A stretch of DNA of 49,036 nt. Source: Aquimonas sp046318115. GTDB lineage: Bacteria > Pseudomonadota > Gammaproteobacteria > Xanthomonadales > Xanthomonadaceae. The notes under the pieces were generated by a model. That model was not told where the DNA came from. It saw only the letters and a program-made list of their open reading frames with translations, and ran no database searches. Positions 26,211-33,045 of this stretch are shown in pieces. Location of the stretch: assembly GCA_046318115.1 (NCBI GenBank), contig JBKCVA010000092.1, forward strand, positions 1 through 49,036, given 5' to 3'. Numbering within the stretch: position 1 is the stretch's first letter; each line of letters starts with the position of its first letter. Made by a program: the position numbers and the translations under genes.

Positions 26211-26403
26211 ACCCGCCAACAGGGTGGAGGACGGATGGCGTCCGGCGTTTGCGGACCGCCGCCGATTTGGACACACTCCGTGCCCTTGCAGAACAGGTCG
26301 CCGGCGTGGGGTTTTGGCCGACCTGCGGTGCGCGCAGCGCGATGGATGGCATCGCCCGCCACCGGCAGCATTACCAGCCAAAGGTCCGTTGGGGGGCGGG
26401 TCC

Positions 26404-26434
26404 GGCAGGCAGGCAGCTTCGGCTGCGTGCTGCC
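26404..26434 (+). promoter_or_regulatory. TTCG-capped hairpin in the fimX leader
   Basis: GGCAGGCAGGCAGC and GCTGCGTGCTGCC pair around a TTCG tetraloop with about two mismatches or bulges. It ends about 25 bases before the fimX ATG. It may end epmB transcripts (a weak GTTTC follows) or influence fimX translation. It does not match the c-di-GMP riboswitch consensus as I know it. Confidence 0.4.
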
Positions 26435-26459
26435 GCAATCGCAGTTTCAAGGGAGTTTG

Positions 26460-28526
26460 ATGGCCAAGCAGGAAACCGTGATCCGACTGCTGCAGATCGA
26501 GGACACCCTCGAAGACGCGGAGTCGATCGTCAGCGCCTTGCGCAACGGCGGCATCGCCGTCCGCAGTGCGCGTCCTGAGTCGATCGAAGAACTGGTCGAC
26601 CAGCTCGGCAAACAGCAGCCGGACCTCGTGGTCGCGGCCTGGGGCGGCAAGCGGCTGCCCTTCGCCGAGGTGGCCCAGGCCGTGCGCAAGGCGGGGCGCC
26701 ACGCCGCTCTCGTGGCCAGCCACTCGGGCATCGATGAGGCCACCCTGCTTGAAGCCTGCGCGCTCGGCGCCTTCCACATCGCGCTGCGCCAGCGCCCGGA
26801 GCAGATCCTGCCGACGCTGAAGCACGCATGGCTCGCCACTGAGGCGCGGCGCAGCCAGCAGCGTCTGGAGGAGGCCCTGCGCGAAACCGCGCGACGCTGC
26901 GACGCCCTGATCGACTCCTCGCGCGATCCGATTGCCTATGCCCACGAGGGCATGCACATCCGCGCCAACCACGCCTACCTCGAAATGTTCGGCTATACCG
27001 AGTTCGAGGAGGTCGAGGGCATGCCCCTGCTGGACCTGATCGCTCCCAGTCATGCCGGTGAGTTCAAGGCTCTGCTGAAGCGCCTCGGCAAGGGCGAGCC
27101 GCCGCCGGAGAAGCTCGAACTCAAGGCCATGCGCGCCGACGGCATCGATTTCGATGCGGTGATGGAGTTCGCACGGGCCAGCTACGAGGGCGAGCCCTGT
27201 CTGCAGATCGTTTTCCGCAAGCAGTTCGTCGATAGCGAAGAGCTGCAGACCCTGCGCGAGCGCGACCAGGTCACCGGCCTATTGAACCGCCAGGTCTTCC
27301 TGGCCGAACTCGAAGCCGCCGCCGCCCGTGCCGAGAACGGCGCCAAGGACCAGGCGGCCCTGCTGATCGAGGTCGACAACTTCGGCAATCTGCTCAACGA
27401 CATCGGCCTCGGCCATGCCGACACCCTGCTGGCGGATGCCGCCACCCTGCTGCGCCACACCCTGGGCGACGACGTGCTCCTGGCGCGCTTCGCCGACCAC
27501 ACGTTCGGGCTGGTCTGCCGGGGCACCAACCATGCCCAGACCCGCGAGCTGGCCGAGCGCGTGCGCACGGCGTTCGAAGGTCACATCCTCGAGATCGGCA
27601 GCCGCTCGGCGACCCTCACGGTCAGCATCGGCGGCGTGCAGATGAGTGACAAGTCGGGCCCCGCCCAGCATGTGCTGGGCAAGGCCGGTCAGTGCCTGCA
27701 GGCGGCGATCTCGGAGGGTGGCAACCGGCTGTCGCTGTTCGACCCGGCCGCCCGCGACCGGGCCGAGGAAGAGCGCATTCGCACCTGGGTGGCGCGCATC
27801 CAGCAGGCCTTGAAGTCGGGCGACTTCGTCCTGCACTACCAGCCGATCATCAGCCTCCAAGGCGAGCCGGTCGAGTTCTACGAAACGCTGCTGCGCATGC
27901 GCGTGGGCGACGGCGAGATCGCCCCGCCGCTGGCCTTCCTGCCAATCGCGGAGGAGCACGGACTGATCGAAAAAGTCGATCGCTGGGTGCTCACGCATGC
28001 GATCGCCGTGCTGGCCAAGGTCAAGACCGAACACGCGCGCCGCCTGCTGGTGAAGCTGACCCCGCAGAGCATGCAGGACCCGAGCCTGCCGGGCTGGATC
28101 GCCAACCTGCTCAAGCAGACCGGCGTCCGCGGCGATCAGCTGGTGTTCGGCGTGCCCGAGACGCGCGTGATGACCTACCTCAAGGGCGCGAAGGACTTCC
28201 AGCGCGCAGTGGCCAAGCTCGGCTGCGGCATGTGCCTGGAGCAGTACGGCGCCAGCACGCACTCGCTCGACGTGCTGAAGCATCTCGAGCCGACGATGCT
28301 CAAGCTTGATCGCAGCTTCACCGAGGACCTCGGCCGCAACACCGAGCACCAGGCCAAGGTGCGCGAGCTGGCTGCCCGCGCGGGCGATCTCGGCAAGTCG
28401 ACCATCGCCGAATTCGTGCAGGACGCGGCCAGCATGACCGTGCTGTTCACCAGTTCGGTGCACTTCGTGCAGGGCAACTTCCTGGCGGCACCTTCGCCCG
28501 AGATGAACTACGACTTCAACATCTGA
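26460..28526 (+). CDS. fimX: FimX-type protein: degenerate REC-PAS-GGDEF-EAL, type IV pilus regulator
   Basis: 688 residues, almost exactly the size of Xanthomonas FimX. Order: REC-like domain without the phospho-acceptor Asp (1-125), PAS (about 145-255, SSRDPIAYAHEGMHIRANHAYLEMFG split at that Gly), GGDEF-like (from about 268, RDQVTGLLNRQVF) and EAL-like (from about 435). GGDEF is replaced by ADHTF (about 343) and EAL by ETL (FYETLLRM, about 475), so neither synthesis nor hydrolysis of c-di-GMP is expected. FimX proteins bind c-di-GMP through the EAL domain and act with PilZ and PilB in pilus extension. GGGAG precedes the ATG. The frame is open further upstream, but that part looks noncoding. 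Confidence 0.87.
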   Translation: MAKQETVIRLLQIEDTLEDAESIVSALRNGGIAVRSARPESIEELVDQLGKQQPDLVVAAWGGKRLPFAEVAQAVRKAGRHAALVASHSGIDEATLLEACALGAFHIALRQRPEQILPTLKHAWLATEARRSQQRLEEALRETARRCDALIDSSRDPIAYAHEGMHIRANHAYLEMFGYTEFEEVEGMPLLDLIAPSHAGEFKALLKRLGKGEPPPEKLELKAMRADGIDFDAVMEFARASYEGEPCLQIVFRKQFVDSEELQTLRERDQVTGLLNRQVFLAELEAAAARAENGAKDQAALLIEVDNFGNLLNDIGLGHADTLLADAATLLRHTLGDDVLLARFADHTFGLVCRGTNHAQTRELAERVRTAFEGHILEIGSRSATLTVSIGGVQMSDKSGPAQHVLGKAGQCLQAAISEGGNRLSLFDPAARDRAEEERIRTWVARIQQALKSGDFVLHYQPIISLQGEPVEFYETLLRMRVGDGEIAPPLAFLPIAEEHGLIEKVDRWVLTHAIAVLAKVKTEHARRLLVKLTPQSMQDPSLPGWIANLLKQTGVRGDQLVFGVPETRVMTYLKGAKDFQRAVAKLGCGMCLEQYGASTHSLDVLKHLEPTMLKLDRSFTEDLGRNTEHQAKVRELAARAGDLGKSTIAEFVQDAASMTVLFTSSVHFVQGNFLAAPSPEMNYDFNI

Positions 28527-28550
28527 GACCGCTGCTGACGCGGGAAAGAG

Positions 28551-28578
28551 AGAAGACCCGGATCACTCCGGGCCTTCT
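28551..28578. terminator. Terminator hairpin between fimX and htpX
   Basis: AGAAGACCCGGA pairs with TCCGGGCCTTCT around a TCAC loop with one A/C mismatch. GCTTTCC follows on the plus strand, and GAGA-rich sequence precedes it, giving TCTCTC on the minus strand. Its site between convergent genes suits termination of both. Confidence 0.7.
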
Positions 28579-28605
28579 GCTTTCCGCACGGAGCCGCGCT
28601 GCGGA

Positions 28606-29469
28606 TCAGGCGGCGCGACGCAGGGCCTCGATGCGCTCCGGCAGCGGCGGATGGCTCATGAACAGGCGCTGCAAGCCGGCCGCCATGTGACCGCTGATGC
28701 CGAAGGCCGCGACTTCCTTGGGCAGGCTGTTCTCGCCGTGCTGGGCCTGCAGGCGCTCCAGCGCAGCGATCATCTTCTGCTTGCCGGCCAGCCTGGCCCC
28801 ACCCTCGTCGGCACGGAACTCGCGGTGTCGCGAGAAAGCCATGGCAATCATCGAGGCAAGGATGCCCAGAACCACCTGCGCCACCAAGGTCACGATGAAG
28901 AAGCCGATGCCGCCGCCTTCCTCCTCGTTGCGGAAGATCACGCGATCAACAAAGCTGCCGATCAGGCGCGAGAGCACGATGACAAACGTGTTCAGCACGC
29001 CCTGCAGCAGGGCCATGGTCACCATGTCGCCGTTGGCGACGTGGGCCACCTCATGGCCCAGCACGGCCTCGGCCTCGTCGCGACTCATCCCGCGCAGCAG
29101 GCCGGTCGAAACCGCTACCAGCGAGTTGTTGCGGCTGGGGCCAGTGGCGAACGCGTTGATCTCAGGGGCGTCGTAGATTGCGACCTCGGGGCACTTGATG
29201 CCGGCCTGCTGCGCCTGCCGCTGCACGGTCTGCAGCAGCCAGGCCTCCATCTCGTTCCTCGGCTGCTCGATGACCTGGGCGCCGGTGCTGCGCTTGGCCA
29301 CCCACTTCGACATCGCCAGCGAGATGAAGGAGCCGGCGAAACCCAGCACCAGACCGAATACGAGCAGGCCGGCGAAACTCCTCGTATCGAGGCCGAGCAG
29401 TGCAAGTACGATGCTCGCCACCAGCAGCACGGCGATGTTGGTGGCGACGAACAGGAGAATGCGCTTCAT
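28606..29469 (-). CDS. htpX: Membrane zinc metalloprotease HtpX
   Basis: Inner-membrane protease for quality control of membrane proteins; 287 residues. Two N-terminal membrane segments (about 5-25 and 34-54) are followed by INAFATGP and the zinc motif H139-E-V-A-H143 (LGHEVAHVANGDM). A second hydrophobic pair (about 155-215) follows, then the third ligand in SRHREFRADEGGARLAG. The C-terminal FMSHPPLPERIEAL is conserved. GAGG lies 9 bases before the ATG. It is divergent from gluQ. Confidence 0.96.
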   Translation of the reverse strand: MKRILLFVATNIAVLLVASIVLALLGLDTRSFAGLLVFGLVLGFAGSFISLAMSKWVAKRSTGAQVIEQPRNEMEAWLLQTVQRQAQQAGIKCPEVAIYDAPEINAFATGPSRNNSLVAVSTGLLRGMSRDEAEAVLGHEVAHVANGDMVTMALLQGVLNTFVIVLSRLIGSFVDRVIFRNEEEGGGIGFFIVTLVAQVVLGILASMIAMAFSRHREFRADEGGARLAGKQKMIAALERLQAQHGENSLPKEVAAFGISGHMAAGLQRLFMSHPPLPERIEALRRAA

Positions 29470-29531
29470 GTTTCAGAACCTCGGATGCGTGGACCAGGTC
29501 CGCGGACGGACCCCAGCATGGGTAAGGGAGC

Positions 29532-30464
29532 GTGGAGCCTAATTCAAGATCACCCGTGGCGACAGATTCAGCGTACGTCGGCCGCTTCGCACCGTCGCCA
29601 ACCGGGCCGCTGCACCTGGGCTCGCTGCTGGCGGCCGTGGGCAGCTGGCTGGCGGCACGCAGCGCTGGCGGTCTCTGGCGCGTGCGCATCGAAGATGTGG
29701 ACCGCACGCGCGAGGTTCCGGGCGCCGCGAGACACCAGCTGGACACCCTGCGGGCGTTTGGCCTGGAGCCCGATGGGGAGGTTCTGGTGCAGAGCGCGCG
29801 CGGCGAACTCTATCGCAGCGCGCTCGATCGGCTTGTGGGCGCGGGGTTCGCGTTTTCCTGCCGATGCAGCAGGAGCGACCTGACAGCAAGCGCGGGCATC
29901 CATCATCGCTGCGTGCCGCGACCTTCAGGCCACACCACAGCGATCCGAATGCGCGTGCCACCCGGCTCGGACAGCCGCATCGGCTTCCGCGATCGCCTCC
30001 ATGGTCTGATCGAGCAGGCGGTGGACGAGGCGGTCGGTGATTTCGTGCTCCGGCGCGCGGACGGCTGCTGGGCCTACCAACTCGCCGTGGTGGTCGACGA
30101 TGCCGAACAGGGCATCACTGAGGTCGTCCGTGGCGCCGACCTGCTGGATTCCACCCCGCGGCAGATCCTGCTGCAGCGGGCATTGGGCCTGCCGACGCCG
30201 GCCTACGCCCACCTGCCGCTGGTGGTCGACAGCGAGGGCCGCAAGCTGTCGAAATCGCTGTCGGCACTTCCGGTCGACGCACGCGACCCGCTGCCGGCGC
30301 TGCGCTGGTGCTGGGCAGCACTGGGCCAGGACTGCAAGGTCGTCATCGACGCGGGCTCGGCGCATGCCCTGCTGCAGCGTGCCGCTGCTGAATTCGAATT
30401 CAATCGCGTCCCGCTCGGCCACGGTCTTGCTGCCGGTCAAAACCCAGTCGCAAGCCCTGTATAA
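29532..30464 (+). CDS. gluQ: Glutamyl-Q tRNA(Asp) synthetase
   Basis: Attaches glutamate to queuosine at position 34 of tRNA(Asp); a truncated GluRS paralogue without an anticodon domain, here 310 residues. The nucleotide-binding motifs are PSPTGPLHLGS (HIGH type) and GRKLSKS (KMSKS type). The zinc segment keeps three Cys (SCRCSRSD...HHRC) but lacks the Tyr seen in the E. coli enzyme; a His is nearby. The start is uncertain: the first GTG has GGGAG only about 2 bases upstream, and a GTG eight codons later would also leave the catalytic core intact. phaB follows 74 bases downstream and is probably independent. Confidence 0.92.
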   Translation: MEPNSRSPVATDSAYVGRFAPSPTGPLHLGSLLAAVGSWLAARSAGGLWRVRIEDVDRTREVPGAARHQLDTLRAFGLEPDGEVLVQSARGELYRSALDRLVGAGFAFSCRCSRSDLTASAGIHHRCVPRPSGHTTAIRMRVPPGSDSRIGFRDRLHGLIEQAVDEAVGDFVLRRADGCWAYQLAVVVDDAEQGITEVVRGADLLDSTPRQILLQRALGLPTPAYAHLPLVVDSEGRKLSKSLSALPVDARDPLPALRWCWAALGQDCKVVIDAGSAHALLQRAAAEFEFNRVPLGHGLAAGQNPVASPV

Positions 30465-30538
30465 ACTCAGGGGCTGCCGCGCGGATCCGGCCTGCGCGGC
30501 CACCCACCAATGCGCCGGACGACCAAGGGAGAGGGATC

Positions 30539-31279
30539 ATGACAGCACGCGTTGCGCTGGTGACGGGCGGTACGGGCGGGATCGGCACGGCGATCTGCAA
30601 GCGGCTTGCGCAGATGGGCCACAAGGTGGCGACCAACTACCGCAACGAGGCCAAGGCGCGCGAATGGCAGGCCGCGCTGAAAGCCGAGGGCTTCGACATC
30701 ACGATCGTGCCCGGCGACATCGGCAGCCCCGAGGGCGGTGCGGCCATTGCCAAGGCCGTCGCCGAAACGCTGGGTCCCATCGAAGTGCTGATCAACAACG
30801 CCGGCATCACCCGCGACGGCACCTTCCACCGGATGAGCGCCGAGCAGTGGCATGAGGTCATCAACACCAACCTGAACTCGTGCTTCAACATGACTCGCCC
30901 GGTGATCGATGGCATGCGCGACCGCAAGTGGGGCCGCATCGTGCAGATCAGCTCCATCAACGGCCTGAAGGGCCAGTACGGCCAGGCCAACTACGCCGCC
31001 GCCAAGGCCGGCATGCACGGTTTCACCATCTCGCTGGCACGCGAGAACGCCAAGCTCGGGATCACCGTCAACACCGTATCGCCCGGCTATGTGGCCACCG
31101 ACATGGTGATGGCCGTGCCCGAAGAGGTGCGCGCCAAAATCGTCGCCGATATTCCCACCGGCCGCCTGGGCAAGCCGGAGGAGATCGCCTACGCCGTCGC
31201 CTTTCTGGTGTCCGAGGAAGCCGCCTGGATCACCGGCTCCAATCTCGACATCAACGGCGGCCACCACATGGGCTGGTAA
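30539..31279 (+). CDS. phaB: Acetoacetyl-CoA reductase
   Basis: NADPH-dependent reduction of acetoacetyl-CoA to (R)-3-hydroxybutyryl-CoA, the PHB precursor; 246 residues. The cofactor loop is TGGTGGIGTA (9-18). INNAGITRDGTFHRM, QISSINGLKGQYGQ and NYAAAKAGMHGFT carry the catalytic Ser, Tyr and Lys. The closing GSNLDINGGHHMGW is characteristic of PhaB rather than FabG. GGGAGAGGG precedes the ATG. It is followed by a perfect hairpin, then phaR. Confidence 0.92.
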   Translation: MTARVALVTGGTGGIGTAICKRLAQMGHKVATNYRNEAKAREWQAALKAEGFDITIVPGDIGSPEGGAAIAKAVAETLGPIEVLINNAGITRDGTFHRMSAEQWHEVINTNLNSCFNMTRPVIDGMRDRKWGRIVQISSINGLKGQYGQANYAAAKAGMHGFTISLARENAKLGITVNTVSPGYVATDMVMAVPEEVRAKIVADIPTGRLGKPEEIAYAVAFLVSEEAAWITGSNLDINGGHHMGW

Positions 31280-31288
31280 CATGTGAAA

Positions 31289-31317
31289 CCATTGGCGCGG
31301 CGCGGCCGCGCCAATGG
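31289..31317 (+). terminator. Perfect 12-bp stem-loop between phaB and phaR
   Basis: CCATTGGCGCGG pairs exactly with CCGCGCCAATGG around a 5-base loop, 9 bases after the phaB stop. No T run follows, so it may be a Rho-assisted terminator or a transcript-stability element that reduces phaR expression relative to phaB. Confidence 0.5.
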
Positions 31318-31479
31318 AGCGACACTCGAAGACGATGGCTCTTGCGGCGTTGCCGCATACCGTGACCATCGCCCCGGGTTGCCCAGGATGGGCCATGCCA
31401 TCTTCCTCAAGCGAAGTCGCGGCGCCCGTGCATGAGCCGAGCGCGCGGCGCCTTTCCAGCCCAGAGAGCCTCGACGCCC

Positions 31480-32001
31480 ATGCCCAAGCCCCGGGTCATC
31501 AAGAAGTATCCGAACCGCCGTCTCTACGACACCGAGATCTCCAGCTACATCACACTGGAGGACGTGCGTCAGCTGATCGTCGACGGCGAAGAGGTCGAGG
31601 TGCGCGACGCCAAGACCGGCGAGGACCTGTCCCGCTCGGTGCTGCTGCAGATCATCTCCGAGCATGAGGAGAAAGGCTCGCCGATGTTCAGCACCCAACT
31701 CCTGAGCCAGGTGATCCGCTTCTACGGCGACAGTCTGCAGGGCTTCATGGGCAGCTACCTCGAGCGCAGCATGCAGCTGTTTCTCGATCAGCAGCACCAG
31801 TTCCGCAGCCAGCTCAACAACCTGCTTGGGAAGACCCCCTGGTCGATGCTGAACCAGCTGACCGAGCGCAATCTGGACATGTGGAAGAGCTTCCAGGAAG
31901 GCATGCTGCGCCCGGGCGCAACTCGCCCCGAAGCGCCCAGCGGCGAGACCGCTGAGAAGGCCGAGTCGCCCGCGAGCGGTAGCAAGCCGCGCGGACGCTG
32001 A
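31480..32001 (+). CDS. phaR: Polyhydroxyalkanoate synthesis repressor PhaR
   Basis: DNA-binding repressor that also binds PHB granules and so couples phasin expression to polymer level; 173 residues. The N-terminal PHB_acc_N domain is unmistakable: RVIKKYPNRRLYDTEISSYI (about 5-24), then TLEDVRQLIVDGEEVEVRDAK cut at its usual end, and DLSRSVLLQIISEHE. The following region (GSPMFSTQLLSQVIRFYG) is the PHB_acc segment. The C-terminus is a Pro/Ala/Glu/Ser-rich tail. The frame extends 16 codons upstream, but the ATG chosen gives the conserved MPKPRVIKKYPNRRLYD start. Confidence 0.94.
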   Translation: MPKPRVIKKYPNRRLYDTEISSYITLEDVRQLIVDGEEVEVRDAKTGEDLSRSVLLQIISEHEEKGSPMFSTQLLSQVIRFYGDSLQGFMGSYLERSMQLFLDQQHQFRSQLNNLLGKTPWSMLNQLTERNLDMWKSFQEGMLRPGATRPEAPSGETAEKAESPASGSKPRGR

Positions 32002-32168
32002 ACGAGGCTAGCTCATCGCAGCGCGCGCCGGTCGCCCGCACGGTGGCGCGCTTGCCATCCCATCCTTGAATCGAGCGGCGGTCGCGGCCGGCGCGCGCCC
32101 TGCCGTGTCGCGCCCGTCGCACCCCGGAGTCACTGCGCACAGCGGCAATCGCAAGAAGGAAGCGCCTC

Positions 32169-32909
32169 ATGAGCACACGCATCGCCCTTGTCACCGGCGG
32201 CACCGGCGGAATCGGCGCCGCCACCTGCCAGGCGCTGGCGGCCAGTGGCCATCGCGTCATTGCCGCCGACATCCATCTGCCCGAGGCGCGCCTGGCCGAC
32301 CTGCGCGCCCTGCCCGGCCTCGCGTCACTGGAGGCGATCGCGCTTGACGTCAGCGACCACGAGGCCTGCGCCCGCGCAGTCTCCGACATCGTTGACCGAC
32401 ACGGCCGCCTCGACGTGCTGGTGAACAGCGCCGGCATCACCCGCGACGCCACCCTGCGCAAGCTGGAGAAGCACCAGTGGGACGCCGTGCTCGGGGTCAA
32501 TCTCGACGCGCTTTATCACCTGTGCCGACCCGCGATCGAGCCGATGATCGCGCAGGGATTCGGCCGCATCATCAACATCAGTTCGATCAACGGCCAAACC
32601 GGCCAGTTCGGCCAGACCAACTACGCGGCCGCCAAGGCCGGGGTGCACGGCTTCACCATGGCGCTGGCCCGCGAGGTCGCGGCCAAGGGCATCACCGTCA
32701 ACTCGGTCGCGCCGGGCTACTGCGACACGCCGATGGTGCAGACGATTCCGCAGCCGGTTCGCGAAAAGATCCTGCAGCAGATTCCGGTCGGCCGCATCGC
32801 CCAGCCCGGCGAGATCGCCCGCGTAGTCGACTTCCTGGCCGCCGAAGGCTCGGGCTACATCACCGGCGCCCTGCTGCCGGTCAACGGCGGTCTGTTCATC
32901 AGCTTCTGA
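32169..32909 (+). CDS. Second PhaB-like acetoacetyl-CoA reductase / SDR
   Basis: 246 residues, the same length as the phaB upstream and clearly its paralogue: TGGTGGIGAAT at 9-19, VNSAGITRDATLRKL, NISSINGQTGQFGQ, NYAAAKAGVHGFT. The C-terminus ends GALLPVNGGLFISF, lacking the NGGHHMGW ending. AAGGA precedes the ATG. It probably reduces a 3-oxoacyl-CoA for PHA synthesis, perhaps with different chain length or cofactor preference; that part is inference. It lies 167 bases after phaR and converges with the next gene. Confidence 0.85.
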   Translation: MSTRIALVTGGTGGIGAATCQALAASGHRVIAADIHLPEARLADLRALPGLASLEAIALDVSDHEACARAVSDIVDRHGRLDVLVNSAGITRDATLRKLEKHQWDAVLGVNLDALYHLCRPAIEPMIAQGFGRIINISSINGQTGQFGQTNYAAAKAGVHGFTMALAREVAAKGITVNSVAPGYCDTPMVQTIPQPVREKILQQIPVGRIAQPGEIARVVDFLAAEGSGYITGALLPVNGGLFISF

Positions 32910-33045
32910 TTCGGGGCGCTGGTGCCGAGGACGCGCGGAAGAGCCCCGCTGTCTTCGCTTGGCGTTCGCAGCGCAGTGGCGCGGGCGGGCAGCTGCGGTG
33001 GGCTTCCCGACGCGGCAGCTGCTGCGCGCAGCCGCCAGCCATGCG

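Noticed and set aside
26404..26459. c-di-GMP riboswitch before fimX
   Set aside because: Only a simple stem-loop is visible; the conserved two-helix GEMM core and receptor loops are not seen.
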